From Halorubrum trapanicum (lineage in GTDB: Archaea; Halobacteriota; Halobacteria; Halobacteriales; Haloferacaceae), in the NCBI RefSeq assembly GCF_002355655.1, contig NZ_AP017569.1, positions 2,170,001-2,234,000 of the forward strand: 64,000 nt of DNA. Direction: 5' to 3'. Of the stretch, positions 25,758-34,625 are shown piece after piece. How positions within the stretch are numbered: position 1 is the stretch's first letter; each line of letters opens with the position of its first letter. Position numbers and translations under genes: made by a program. The notes under the pieces are model-generated. The model searched no databases, had not been told where the DNA came from, and saw nothing but the letters and a program-made list of their open reading frames with translations.

Positions 25758-27392
25758 TCAGGCGAACGCGCGCTCGAACGCCCGGACCCCCTCGTCGGTG
25801 CCGGCGACGACGAGCTCGTCGCCCCGCTCGATCCGCGTCTCCGGGCCCACGTCGGTGACGAGGCCATCCCCGCGCTCGACGGCGATGACGGTACAGCCGG
25901 TGGTCTCGCGGACCGCCGCCTGCCCGATCGTCCGGCCGATCAGAGCGGGGGCCTCGCTCCTGACGACCTCGACGTGCGTGTCGAGCGAGAGCACGTCCCG
26001 GTCCGTGAACACGGCCGACGCGGACATCCGACCGGTCACCGTCGAGAGGGAGAGGACGTAGTCGGCGCCGGCGCGGTGCATCTTCGGGACGCTCTCGGGG
26101 TCTTCGACCCGCGCGAGCAGCTCCACGTTCGGCGCCAGGTCGCGGACCACGAGCGTCGAGAACTCGGCCGTCGTGTCGTCGGGAAGGGTGAGGACGACGG
26201 TTCGCGCGTCGGCGACGCCGGCCTCCCGCAGCGTCTCCGGGTCGGTCGCGTCGCCGACCACGTCGATCGCCTCGCCGCCGTCGCGGTCGACGACGGTCAC
26301 CGGGAGGTCCGCCGCTTCGAGAGCGTTCGCGACGGTCTTTCCGACCTGGCCGTACCCGACGACGACGGTCTCGCCCGCGCCGAACCGGCGGGCCGCCGAG
26401 TTGGTCAGGTCGACGAGCCGCTCCACTTGCTCCTCGGTTCCCGAAACGAGGAGGACTGTTCCCGCAGACAGCGTCGCGTCCGGCGGCGGCGCCGCCTCGA
26501 ACGACCCGTTGAACCACGCGCCGATCACGTCGACGCCGGTGCGCTCGCCGATCCGGCTCCCGGCGAGCGTCGACCCGGCGAGGCCGCTGCCGTGGTGGAT
26601 CGAGATCTCCGCGATCCGCAGGTCGCCGACCGCGACCGCCTCGTTGAGGTCGGTCCGAACCGCCGTCGTCACCTTCGAGGCGAGGCTCTCGCCGAGCAGC
26701 GACCGCGGGGAGAGCACCTCGTCCGCGCCGGCGAGCCGGTGGTACCGCTCGCGACTCGGGTCCTCGACGACGCTTATCGCGCGGACGTCCGTCGAGAGCT
26801 CCTTCGCGGCGAGGACGATGCTCGCGTCCACCCGGTCGGAGACGTCGGTGACCAGGGCGCGCGCGTCCGCCAGCCGCGCGTTCGAGAGCCCGTCGGTCGT
26901 CTCGGGGTCGGCCCGGACCACCGTGTGTCCGGCCTCGTACAGCGCCAGCGCCCGGTCGGGGTCGGGCTCGACGACCACGTACGGCACCGCCTCCGACTCG
27001 AACTCGTCCAAGAGCGCGTCGGAGCGCGTGGTGTCGGAACAGACCACGACGTGCCCCTCCGTGTCGCCCTCCAGCGACCGGGGGACGGTCGTCGCGAACG
27101 CGGACTCGAGGAGCGGGGTCGCCACCACCGGGAGCGCGCCGATGAGCAGCATCATTCCGACGAGATCCATCACGGCGACGAACGCGTGCATCTGCTGGCT
27201 CCCCCACGAGGACGCGTCGCCGCCGAACCCGGTCGTCGTGAACATCTCGACCGCGAACTGGAACGACTCGATCAGGGTCCGGGGGTCGTCCTCGAAGACG
27301 CGCATTCCCCACCGGTAGGCGACGGCGGTGAACGTGAGCATGACGCCGAGAAAGACCGCGTACAACACGACCCGCCGCTTCCACGTGTCCAT
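25758..27392 (-). CDS. Potassium channel family protein with two TrkA (RCK) modules
   Basis: A 544-residue protein. Residues 1-100 form a two-helix channel with a filter-like TTTGFGGD near residue 52. Then come TrkA-N (VVVCSDTTRSDALLDEF) and TrkA-C domains, and a second TrkA-N with the NAD-binding VVVGYGQVGKTVANAL at about 345, plus a second TrkA-C. The layout matches haloarchaeal potassium channels gated by RCK rings. The first Rossmann loop lacks the usual GxGxxG while the second is intact. The gene stands alone. Ligand and ion preference are inferred from family. Confidence 0.88.
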   Translation of the reverse strand: MDTWKRRVVLYAVFLGVMLTFTAVAYRWGMRVFEDDPRTLIESFQFAVEMFTTTGFGGDASSWGSQQMHAFVAVMDLVGMMLLIGALPVVATPLLESAFATTVPRSLEGDTEGHVVVCSDTTRSDALLDEFESEAVPYVVVEPDPDRALALYEAGHTVVRADPETTDGLSNARLADARALVTDVSDRVDASIVLAAKELSTDVRAISVVEDPSRERYHRLAGADEVLSPRSLLGESLASKVTTAVRTDLNEAVAVGDLRIAEISIHHGSGLAGSTLAGSRIGERTGVDVIGAWFNGSFEAAPPPDATLSAGTVLLVSGTEEQVERLVDLTNSAARRFGAGETVVVGYGQVGKTVANALEAADLPVTVVDRDGGEAIDVVGDATDPETLREAGVADARTVVLTLPDDTTAEFSTLVVRDLAPNVELLARVEDPESVPKMHRAGADYVLSLSTVTGRMSASAVFTDRDVLSLDTHVEVVRSEAPALIGRTIGQAAVRETTGCTVIAVERGDGLVTDVGPETRIERGDELVVAGTDEGVRAFERAFA

Positions 27393-27564
27393 CGGGCCGC
27401 GATACGTCGCGCCCGTACAAAAACGGGTGGACTCGTCCGGCTCGACCGTCGCGTCCGCGGCTCGGCCGCGCGCGCTAGCCGGACGCCCGGGCGTTGCTGG
27501 TCGGACCGTCCGGCCGTCGGGTCGAAGTTCGATGGTTTAAGTTCCGGGGGCCGAACCGTCACGC

Positions 27565-27969
27565 ATGGTGCGGGACCCGTCGCGAGACCCGGAGCCGCCG
27601 TCGGTCGACGAGGTGCTCGACGCGCTGGCCGACGACGCGGCCCGTCGGATCGTCGCGGCGCTCACCGAGCCGAAGACCGCGAGCGAGCTCTCCGAGGAGT
27701 GCGACATCCCCCTGTCGACGACCTACCGGAAGCTGGAGAAGCTCACCGACGCCTCTCTGCTCTCCGAGTCGACGGACATCCGGCGGGACGGGCAGCACAC
27801 GACGCGGTACTCGGTGTCGTTCGACGCCGTCACCGTCTCCGTCGACGACGGCGGCGACGGCGACGGCGACGCGGACCGCCGCGAGTTCGACGTGGAGTTC
27901 TCTCGGCCGGAGCGGACCCGAGACGAGCGACTTGCCGACCTGTGGTCGGAGCTACGAGAGGAAACATGA
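27565..27969 (+). CDS. Winged-helix transcriptional regulator (ArsR-like)
   Basis: A 134-residue protein with a winged helix in residues 14-80: VDEVLDALADDAARRIVAAL, then ASELSEECDIPLSTTYRKLEKL as recognition helix, and a wing with RDGQHTTRYSV. A poly-GD linker (DDGGDGDGDADRR) precedes a short charged tail. Such HTH_20-type regulators are common in haloarchaea and often sit beside the membrane protein they control. The following gene overlaps by four bases (ATGA), so the two form one unit. No metal-binding cysteines are present. Confidence 0.85.
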   Translation: MVRDPSRDPEPPSVDEVLDALADDAARRIVAALTEPKTASELSEECDIPLSTTYRKLEKLTDASLLSESTDIRRDGQHTTRYSVSFDAVTVSVDDGGDGDGDADRREFDVEFSRPERTRDERLADLWSELREET

Positions 27970-28244
27970 ACCCCTACATCGACCTGACTATCATCGTCGC
28001 AAAGACCGCCATCCTGGTGCTCGGTGGCAGCATCACCTACTACGCGCTCCGCGCGTACGACCGGACCGGCGACCGGTCGCTGCGGGAGCTCGGCGTCGGC
28101 TTCGGCATCGTCACCGTCGGGGCGCTGCTGGGCGGCGTCTCCCACCAGATCATCGGCGCCGACCTGGCGGTCGGCATCGCCATCGACGGCCTCCTCACGG
28201 CGGTCGGGTTCGCGGTCATCGTCTACTCGCTGTACTTGGAATAG
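27966..28244 (+). CDS. Small membrane protein paired with regulator (DUF7521-like)
   Basis: A 92-residue protein with three predicted helices: 7-28 (LTIIVAKTAILVLGGSITYY), 45-65 (VGFGIVTVGALLGGVSHQII) and 68-90. The ATG at 27966 overlaps the stop of the winged-helix gene, so the two are made together. Pairs of a winged-helix regulator with this small membrane family are repeated in haloarchaeal genomes, but the signal they sense is not known. It is too short to be a transporter alone. Confidence 0.75.
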   Translation: MNPYIDLTIIVAKTAILVLGGSITYYALRAYDRTGDRSLRELGVGFGIVTVGALLGGVSHQIIGADLAVGIAIDGLLTAVGFAVIVYSLYLE

Positions 28245-28314
28245 ACGCAGCCGAGCGGCGTTCGACGCGCGACGAACGGTACCCTTTTGCGGCGCTCGGC
28301 CGTTCGTTCACGGC

Positions 28315-29016
28315 ATGAGCGACGCACGCGAGGAGCTCTCCCGCCGGATCGCCGGCGAGATAACGCTGAGCGACGACCCCGGAGCGACGCTCCGGAAGTG
28401 GCGGACCGACTTCGACGTCTCGCAGACGGAGCTGGCCGAGCAGCTCGGCGTCTCTTCGTCGGTCGTCTCCGACTACGAGAGCGGTCGCCGCGAGAGCCCG
28501 GGGATCGGCGTCGTCCGCCGCACCGTCGAGGGACTCCTCGACATCGACGAACGGCGCGGCGGCGGGCGCCTCCGCCAGCACGCCCGGGTGCTCTCGGCCG
28601 GGTTCGAGAGCGACATCGTCCACGACCTCCGCGAGTACTCGACGGCGGTCCCGCTGGAGGAGTTCTACGAGGCGATGGGCGCGACGGAGATCGTGCGCGG
28701 CGACCACGACCACGTGAACGGCCACACCGTCATCGATTCGATCCAGGCGATCACGCGGCTCTCCAGCGAGGAGTTCTACCGGCTGTACGGGCAGTCGACG
28801 AACCGCGCGCTCGTGTTCACGCGGGTGACGCGCGGCGAGTCGCCGCTCGTCGCGCTGCGGGTCGTGAGCCCGACGCCGAACGCGGTCGTGCTCCACGGGA
28901 TCGAAGACGGGGACCTGTGGGACCACGCCGCCGACCTCGCCCGCGTAGACGGCGTCTCGCTGGCCACGTCGAACCGCGACCTCGACGACTGCCTCGCGGC
29001 CCTCCAGGCGCTTTGA
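28315..29016 (+). CDS. XRE-type helix-turn-helix regulator with C-terminal sensor domain
   Basis: A 233-residue regulator. Residues 25-75 are a cro/XRE helix-turn-helix (FDVSQTELAEQLGVSSSVVSDYESGRRESPG). The C-terminal domain from about 100 contains GDHDHVNGHTVIDSIQAITRL and TRGESPLVALRVVSPTPNAVVLHG, a domain found in archaeal HTH regulators of unknown ligand. The start at 28315 follows a TATA-like ccctttt. It is a single-gene unit. The target genes are not evident. Confidence 0.85.
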   Translation: MSDAREELSRRIAGEITLSDDPGATLRKWRTDFDVSQTELAEQLGVSSSVVSDYESGRRESPGIGVVRRTVEGLLDIDERRGGGRLRQHARVLSAGFESDIVHDLREYSTAVPLEEFYEAMGATEIVRGDHDHVNGHTVIDSIQAITRLSSEEFYRLYGQSTNRALVFTRVTRGESPLVALRVVSPTPNAVVLHGIEDGDLWDHAADLARVDGVSLATSNRDLDDCLAALQAL

Positions 29017-29101
29017 GGTCGCCGCGGATCGGGCGGACGACCGAACCGCGGCGGCTTCCCGAACCGCGGCCCTGAAACCGCCGGCGCTCGTCGGTCCGGC
29101 C

Positions 29102-29647
29102 ATGAGCGAGGACTACGCCGAGCGGCTCCGCGCGAACCGCCGGGAGAAGGACGACTTTTTCGCCGACCACCCGCAGTCGCCGATCCCGCCGGAACGGCGC
29201 GACGAGTTCGACGGGCTCGACTACTTCCCGCCGAATCCGGACTACCGCGTCGAGGCGACCGTCACCGTCCACGACGACCCCGATCCCGTCGAGATGGAGA
29301 CGACCGCGAGCAACCCGGTCCGGTACCTCCGGGTCGTCACGTTCGCGTTCGAGGTCGACGGGGAGAAACACACCTTGGCGGGCTACCGACAGGAGGGCGA
29401 CGACGGCGCCATCTTCGTCCCCTTCCGCGACAAGACGACCGGTCAGCAGACGTACCACCAGGGGCGGTACATGGAGCTGGCGCCCGAGCGCGACCTCGAC
29501 GACGGCGACAGCGTCACGATCGACTTCAACCTCGCGTACAGCCCCTTCTGCGCGTACAGCGAGACGTTCTCCTGTCCGCTTCCGCCCGAGGAGAACTGGC
29601 TGGAGATCGTCGTTCCTGCGGGCGAGCGGACGCCGGACCTCGACTGA
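29102..29647 (+). CDS. DUF1684-family protein
   Basis: A 181-residue protein with the DUF1684 signature order: RREKDDFFADHPQSPIPPERR near the start, FDGLDYFPPNPDYRV, then DKTTGQQTYHQGRYMEL and DFNLAYSPFCAYSETFSCPLPPEENW near the end. The fold is mainly beta. The family occurs in bacteria and haloarchaea and has no established biochemical role. It is monocistronic. No signal peptide is visible, so it is probably cytoplasmic. Confidence 0.88.
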   Translation: MSEDYAERLRANRREKDDFFADHPQSPIPPERRDEFDGLDYFPPNPDYRVEATVTVHDDPDPVEMETTASNPVRYLRVVTFAFEVDGEKHTLAGYRQEGDDGAIFVPFRDKTTGQQTYHQGRYMELAPERDLDDGDSVTIDFNLAYSPFCAYSETFSCPLPPEENWLEIVVPAGERTPDLD

Positions 29648-29743
29648 GCGGCGGGAGCGTCGCCGGTGTCGCCACTCTGGGGGGCGTGAAAAACACGAAA
29701 ATCGGATTCCGGAACGGCCCGAAAGCAGTCCGTCGCGGTCGGC

Positions 29744-30292
29744 TTACTCGAGCGTCTCGCTCGTGACGAGGGTGTCGTCCTCGAGGTAGTGCTCGATGTG
29801 GTGGCCGTGTTCCTCGACGTCTTCGAGGATCTCCCGGAGCTGCTCTTCGGTGTTGTAGTCGCCGAGGTTGTTGGCGAGCTGGATGTGCTCGCGGAGCTGC
29901 TCGGTGATGTCGCCGAAGATCTCGAGGTCGTGCTCCAGCGACGTCCGGATGTCGTAGGCGTCGGCGTCCTCGGGAGTCACCGGCGCGTGCTCCTCGTAGT
30001 TCGCGCCGCCGGAGAGCGGCACGCCACCGAGCGCCTGCGCGCGCTCGGCGAGCACGTCGGCGCCCTCTTCGAGGTCGGCCGCGACCTCGCCGAGGTACTC
30101 GTGGATGTCGAGGAACTCGGCGCCCTCGACGAGCCAGTGGTGTTTCTTGATCTGGTGGTAGAGGACGTACGTCGCCGCGAGGTCGCTGTTGAGCGCGTCG
30201 ACGAGCTGTTCGGCCTTCTCCTCGGGGACGCGGAGCGCTTCGCTCTCGTGAACGTCGCCGTATCGCTGACGGGCCTGCTTCTGGGTACTCAT
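29744..30292 (-). CDS. dpsA: DNA-protecting ferritin-like protein DpsA
   Basis: A 182-residue Dps family protein. The inter-subunit ferroxidase ligands are in YHQIKKHHWLVEGAEFLDIHEYLGEVAADLEEGADVLAER (residues about 45-85), the hallmark H-x12-D-x3-E pattern. Dps dodecamers oxidise and store iron and protect DNA during oxidative stress; halobacterial DpsA is iron-regulated. The promoter region at 30321-30345 contains a TATA-like AAACTATTAA and an inverted repeat. Confidence 0.94.
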   Translation of the reverse strand: MSTQKQARQRYGDVHESEALRVPEEKAEQLVDALNSDLAATYVLYHQIKKHHWLVEGAEFLDIHEYLGEVAADLEEGADVLAERAQALGGVPLSGGANYEEHAPVTPEDADAYDIRTSLEHDLEIFGDITEQLREHIQLANNLGDYNTEEQLREILEDVEEHGHHIEHYLEDDTLVTSETLE

Positions 30293-30320
30293 TTCACCTC
30301 TACGTACGCGCGCGACCTAC

Positions 30321-30345
30321 TTAATAGTTTCTACTGAGAAAACTA
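30321..30345 (-). promoter_or_regulatory. dpsA promoter with candidate operator
   Basis: On the minus strand AAACTATTAA (30330-30321) lies about 29 bases upstream of the dpsA ATG and is the likely TATA box. It overlaps an imperfect dyad, 30325-30345, with six-base arms TAGTTT and AAACTA. The same AAACTATTAA occurs before the DtxR-family gene at 23031. A metal-responsive repressor binding here is a guess. Confidence 0.4.
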
Positions 30346-30374
30346 CTTTTTCATATTAACAAAATTATTTTCTG

Positions 30375-31256
30375 CTATTCGCCGACGGCGCCTACCAGAC
30401 CCCGCTGTGCGGAGAGCGTCTCGCGGTCGAGCGTCTCGGTCAGGGTCGCCGGTTCCCGGCCGAGTTCGGCCGCGACCGCGCCGTCCGGGCGGGCGACGAG
30501 GGAGCTGCCGGCGTACGTCGCCTCGTCGCTCGCCCGCCCGCCGCCGGAGCTCCCGGTGCGGCCGGCGGCGACGACCCACCTGACGCCGTCGAGCGCGCGG
30601 GCGCGACAGAGGAGCCGCCAGTTCGCGGCGTGGTCGGCGGGCCACGCGCCGACGACCGCGAGCGCGTCGACCGCGCGCTCGGCGAACCACGCGCTCTCCG
30701 CGACGAAGTTGAGGTCGTAGCAGGTCAGCAGTCCGGTCGACCCGGCGGGCGTCTCGACGACGACGCGCTCGCCGCCGGGCTCGACCCACTCCGACTCGTC
30801 GTTCCACAGGTGTCGCTTGCGGTAGACGGCCAATCCCCCGCGATCGTCGGTCGCAGCCGAGCCCGGGCCGTCGCTCGTCTCCGCGTCCGGGCCGTCGACT
30901 GTCTCCGCGTCCGGGCCGCCGCGCGCGTCGCGGGCCGGCGGCGGAACGTACGCGGTCGCGTTGTACACGCCCTCCCCGTCGCGCTCGGCGTAGCCCGCGA
31001 TCACGGCCGCGTCGGCGGCCGCCGCGATCGATTCGAGCCGTTCGCGCGCGGCGTCCCGAGGAAGCGCGGTCTCCCGAAGCCGCTCGTCGGCGGCGAACCC
31101 AGTGAGCGCGTACTCCGGGAAGACGACGAGGTCGACTCCGTTCGACAGGCCGGCCGCTCGGCGCCGGAACCGCTCGACGTTCGCGTCGACGCGGAGGTCG
31201 TCGACGGTGACCTGCGGGACGGCGACGGTCGGGTCGGGGCCGGTTCGGTCGCTCAC
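30375..31256 (-). CDS. Carbon-nitrogen hydrolase (nitrilase superfamily)
   Basis: A 293-residue amidase-fold protein with the complete catalytic triad: E48 in VVFPEYALTG, K147 in YRKRHLW and C179 in LLTCYDLNF. Residues 110-140 are a low-complexity insert with two copies of GPDAET. Members hydrolyse nitriles, amides or carbamoyl groups, or act in N-acyl transfer. The start is GTG at 31256 (VSDRTG); no ATG fits. It is divergent from the 31356 gene. The substrate cannot be named. Confidence 0.87.
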   Translation of the reverse strand: MSDRTGPDPTVAVPQVTVDDLRVDANVERFRRRAAGLSNGVDLVVFPEYALTGFAADERLRETALPRDAARERLESIAAAADAAVIAGYAERDGEGVYNATAYVPPPARDARGGPDAETVDGPDAETSDGPGSAATDDRGGLAVYRKRHLWNDESEWVEPGGERVVVETPAGSTGLLTCYDLNFVAESAWFAERAVDALAVVGAWPADHAANWRLLCRARALDGVRWVVAAGRTGSSGGGRASDEATYAGSSLVARPDGAVAAELGREPATLTETLDRETLSAQRGLVGAVGE

Positions 31257-31355
31257 GCCCTCGCGTTCGTCGCGGGCGACCAATAACGCCGGGGGTCGGG
31301 GAATCAGAACGCCTCGGCCGCAAGGACGATACCCCAGCGGCCCCGACCGTGTGGC

Positions 31356-32018
31356 ATGACCTTCGCCGACCTGTTCGAGCGCGCGGCCGCACTCGACGGC
31401 GAGCGCGACGAGGCGGACGTGCGGAGCGCGCTCGACGACGTGCGCTCGGCGCCGGACGAGGGCGCCGCCGACAGCGGCGACGCCTCTGCCGACGGAGACG
31501 CGGTCGCAGAGCCCCTCGACCCCAGCCCGGCCCGGGTCGTCGCCGACGCCGACGCGCTCGCGGCGGATCTCCTCGTCGGCGGAGACGCCCGCGAGGCGCT
31601 CGACGCCCTGCGGGCGCACGCGTGGACGACGCTCGTCGCCAGCGATCCGCTCCTCGACGACGCCGAGGCAGTGATTGCGTGGCTCTCGGACCCGAGTCTT
31701 GCGGCCGACTGGCGCGCGGCGGTCGAGTCGTGGCGCGAGCCGGTGGCGCAGCCCCCGGGCGACCACCCCGCGCTGGCGTCCGCGTACCGCGGCGGCGCGA
31801 TGCAGGTCGTGAGCCTCGACCCCTCGCTGACAGGGCCGGGGGCCGCGGCCGGACTCCGCGACCGACTCCCCGTGAGTGTCCGGGAGCCGCGGGCGTTCGC
31901 GACGGTGTTCGACCCCGCGAAGCTGTACCCCGACGCGGTCGGCGGGGCGTACCCCGGTCCCGACCGCGACCCGCGGACGATGGACTCGGTCCGCGCCGGC
32001 GGGGACCAGCACCGATAA
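31356..32018 (+). CDS. Haloarchaeal conserved protein (DUF7384-like, PIN-like suspected)
   Basis: A 220-residue acidic protein. A core at about 62-160 reads VVADADALAADLLVGGDAREAL, ASDPLLDDAEAVIAWL and then YRGGAMQVVSLDPSLTG. The order of acidic residues at strand ends resembles a PIN-like nuclease domain, but the match is weak and the catalytic acids cannot be assigned. The first 55 residues contain an Asp/Ala-rich disordered stretch. It ends 25 bases before mutY on the same strand, so it may share a transcript with that repair gene. Confidence 0.6.
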   Translation: MTFADLFERAAALDGERDEADVRSALDDVRSAPDEGAADSGDASADGDAVAEPLDPSPARVVADADALAADLLVGGDAREALDALRAHAWTTLVASDPLLDDAEAVIAWLSDPSLAADWRAAVESWREPVAQPPGDHPALASAYRGGAMQVVSLDPSLTGPGAAAGLRDRLPVSVREPRAFATVFDPAKLYPDAVGGAYPGPDRDPRTMDSVRAGGDQHR

Positions 32019-32043
32019 ACCGCCGCCGGCCGGAGCGATCCGC

Positions 32044-32967
32044 ATGACCGACGCGGAGGGCGCCCCCGAGCTCCCGGCCGACCTCGACGCGGTCCGCGAC
32101 GCGCTCGTGGACTGGTACGAGGCGGACCACCGCGAGTTCCCGTGGCGCCGCACGGAGGACCCCTACGAGGTCCTCGTCAGCGAGGTGATGAGCCAGCAGA
32201 CCCAGCTCGACCGCGTCGTGCCCGCGTGGGAGGACTTCCTCGACGAGTGGCCGACGACCGCCGCCCTCGCCGCGGCCGACCGCGCCGACGTGGTCGCCTT
32301 CTGGTCGGACCACTCGCTGGGGTACAACAACCGCGCGAAGTACCTCCACGAGGCGGCCGGCCAGGTCGAAGACGACTACGACGGGGCGTTTCCGGAGGAC
32401 CCGGACGGTCTCAGCGAACTGATGGGCGTCGGGCCGTACACCGCCAACGCGGTGGCGTCGTTCGCGTTCGACAACGGCGACGCCGTCGTCGACACCAACG
32501 TGAAGCGGGTGCTGTACCGCGCGTTCGACGTCCCGGACGACGACGACGTGTTCGGACGAGTCGCCTCCAGGCTCATGCCGGCGGGCGAGTCCCGGGTGTG
32601 GAACAACGCGATCATGGAGCTCGGCGGCGTCGCCTGCGGGAAGAGCCCCCGCTGCGACGAGGCCGGCTGCCCGTGGCGCGAGTGGTGCCACGCCTACCAG
32701 ACGGGCGACTTCACCGCGCCCGACGTGCCCGAACAGCCGAGCTTCGAGGGGAGCCGGCGGCAGTTCCGCGGGCGGATCGTCCGGCTCCTCGGCGAACACG
32801 ACGAGATGGAGCTGGACGCGCTCGGCCACCGGATCCGCGTCGACTACGCGCCGGACGGCGAACACGGCCGCGAGTGGCTCCGCGGGCTCGTCGACGACCT
32901 GGCGGACGACGGGCTGGTGGAAACCGAGACGGCCGACGACGGCGTAGTCGTGTCGCTCCGCCGCTGA
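32044..32967 (+). CDS. mutY: A/G-specific adenine glycosylase (MutY)
   Basis: A 307-residue base-excision repair enzyme that removes adenine mispaired with 8-oxoguanine. Visible parts: WYEADHREFPWRR, the catalytic glutamate region SEVMSQQTQLDRV, the helix-hairpin-helix LMGVGPYTANAVASFAF, catalytic aspartate in VVDTNVKRVL, and the 4Fe-4S loop CGKSPRCDEAGCPWREWC. The usual NUDIX-like C-terminal domain is replaced by a shorter winged-helix-like tail of about 80 residues, as in other archaea. The ATG at 32044 fits. Confidence 0.93.
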   Translation: MTDAEGAPELPADLDAVRDALVDWYEADHREFPWRRTEDPYEVLVSEVMSQQTQLDRVVPAWEDFLDEWPTTAALAAADRADVVAFWSDHSLGYNNRAKYLHEAAGQVEDDYDGAFPEDPDGLSELMGVGPYTANAVASFAFDNGDAVVDTNVKRVLYRAFDVPDDDDVFGRVASRLMPAGESRVWNNAIMELGGVACGKSPRCDEAGCPWREWCHAYQTGDFTAPDVPEQPSFEGSRRQFRGRIVRLLGEHDEMELDALGHRIRVDYAPDGEHGREWLRGLVDDLADDGLVETETADDGVVVSLRR

Positions 32968-33042
32968 GACCCCCTGTCGCCGGTTGCGAGCGGCGCCCCC
33001 GGAACCGTCACCCGTTTATTACGGGAGCCGGAAGGGAGACGC

Positions 33043-33441
33043 ATGAGCGAGACCGTCGACTCGGACCTGTACACCCGCACGAAGGCCTTACTGGAGCCGG
33101 GCGACATCGAGCTGCTCGGCTGTATCGTCCACACGGACCTCGACGGCCAGCAGGACCTGGAGATGCACGAGCTGACGGTCGCCGCCAACGAGGTCATCGC
33201 CGACCACGCCGACAAGGGCGAGACCTACATCGAGGCCGGGAACGACGACACGAACTTCTCGTCGAACCAGTTTCAGGGACTCACGCTCGACGGCGAGGAG
33301 TTCGTCTGGGAGTGCCAGCAGCTGCTCCGCGACGGCGCCTTCGACATCGTGTTCTACTACGAGGCCGACGTCGACCAGGAGGCGCTCGCGGCCGACCTCG
33401 CGGACCTCGACGACGTCGACCGCGTGACGCAGGTGCCCTGA
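33043..33441 (+). CDS. DUF5778-like haloarchaeal protein
   Basis: A 132-residue acidic alpha/beta protein (DLYTRTKALLEPGDIELLGCIVHTDL at the start, ending LDDVDRVTQVP). No catalytic motif is evident. The ATG at 33043 follows a TATA-like ttattac by about 20 bases, typical of leaderless transcripts. The next gene begins 30 bases downstream on the same strand. The function is unknown; I place it in a haloarchaeal orphan family by recall only. Confidence 0.7.
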   Translation: MSETVDSDLYTRTKALLEPGDIELLGCIVHTDLDGQQDLEMHELTVAANEVIADHADKGETYIEAGNDDTNFSSNQFQGLTLDGEEFVWECQQLLRDGAFDIVFYYEADVDQEALAADLADLDDVDRVTQVP

Positions 33442-33470
33442 GCGGGAGCGACGAGGAGGGTCACCGTCCC

Positions 33471-34133
33471 GTGAGCGACACCGTCCTGATCCCCGGCGGC
33501 CGCGACGTGCGCGCCACCCTCGACACCGCCGCGAGCGACGGGGCTGCCGAGGGCTCGTCGGACCACCCTCGGAGCGACGCGGTCGTCGTCGCCTGTCCGC
33601 CGCACCCCCAGCAGCGCGGTCACCGCGGCGACGAGCGACTGGTCGCCGTCTCTGAGGCCCTGACCGACCGCGGAATCGACTGCCTCCGGTTCGACTACGG
33701 CGACTGGGACGAGGGGTACGGCGAGACCACCGACGCGGACCGGGCGGTCGGCTGGGCCCTCGACCGCTACGACCGCGTCGGGCTGTTCGGCTTCTCGTTC
33801 GGCGGGACGGTCGCGCTCGTCGCGGCCGCGTCGCGGCCCGAACTGGCGGGCGTCTGTGCGCTCGCCCCGACCGCGCGACTGAACGCCGACGTCGACGCGG
33901 TCGCGGCGCTCGACGAGGTGGTCGAGCGCGGCACTCCGGTTCGGATCCTGTACGCGACGCGGGACTCGACCGCCGACTGGGAGCCCGTGGTCGAGCGGGC
34001 GGCGGAACTGGGGGTCGAGACGGTCGCGTTCGAGTCCGACCACTTCTTCGTCGGGCGGAGCGGGGAGGTAGGCGAAGCGGCCGCGGCGTTTCTCGGGACG
34101 AGGATTCGGCAGCGTTCCTCGGGGCCGGACTGA
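33471..34133 (+). CDS. Alpha/beta hydrolase
   Basis: A 220-residue hydrolase with the nucleophile elbow GFSFGG near residue 105, an early oxyanion region VVVACPPHPQQRGHRGDERL, and a C-terminal histidine in FESDHFFVG. CPPHP plus GFSFGG resembles the dienelactone hydrolase/YpfH-like group acting on small esters. The GTG at 33471 is used because it gives SDTVLIPGGRDVRATLD as start and keeps 29 bases from the previous gene. The substrate is unknown. Confidence 0.85.
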   Translation: MSDTVLIPGGRDVRATLDTAASDGAAEGSSDHPRSDAVVVACPPHPQQRGHRGDERLVAVSEALTDRGIDCLRFDYGDWDEGYGETTDADRAVGWALDRYDRVGLFGFSFGGTVALVAAASRPELAGVCALAPTARLNADVDAVAALDEVVERGTPVRILYATRDSTADWEPVVERAAELGVETVAFESDHFFVGRSGEVGEAAAAFLGTRIRQRSSGPD

Positions 34134-34148
34134 GCGGCGAGTAACGGC

Positions 34149-34478
34149 TCAGTTGTACCCGCGCCAGCGGCGGCCGCACTCCTTACATTTAAAAAAGCGC
34201 GTCGGGGGCTCGTCGGCGGCGCCGGTCTGTTTGATCGTGTACCACGCCTCGCCGTGGCCGCACTCGTCGCAGACGACGTCGGTCGCGGTCGGCTTCCCCT
34301 CGAAGTTCGCGCCCTCCTCCGTCTCGATCACCTCCTCACCGGTCTGTTCGGTCGTCGATTCGAACTCGGCGGCGAGCGTCTCGTCGCGCTCGGCGGTGCC
34401 GCCGCAGTCGTCGTTCTGACACACCATCTCCCCGTCGCGAGAGACCATCATCGAGCCGCAGTCGTCACAGAACTGCAT
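34149..34478 (-). CDS. tfs: Transcription factor S (TFS, RPA12/TFIIS-like)
   Basis: A 109-residue RNA polymerase cleavage factor. The N-terminal zinc ribbon is CDDCGSMMVSRDGEMVCQNDDC, and the C-terminal ribbon has CDECGHGEAWYTIKQ and CKECGRRWRGYN. The acidic tip that enters the polymerase active site is ADE in QTGAADEPPTRFF. TFS stimulates RNA cleavage in backtracked complexes. The ATG at 34478 gives the standard MQFCDDCG. It is the last core gene before the accessory island. Confidence 0.95.
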   Translation of the reverse strand: MQFCDDCGSMMVSRDGEMVCQNDDCGGTAERDETLAAEFESTTEQTGEEVIETEEGANFEGKPTATDVVCDECGHGEAWYTIKQTGAADEPPTRFFKCKECGRRWRGYN

Positions 34479-34625
34479 ATACGTGGGAGACAGGGGATCG
34501 AGCGGTTTAGGTCCGGTGGGTGCGGTCGCGGAGCGGTCCCTCGGCCTCGGCAGCTCTCCGCCGGACGCTCCGTGGCCTCGAATCGCGAAACTGTCAAGTG
34601 ATGTGGTACGGTTGATCACCGTATT

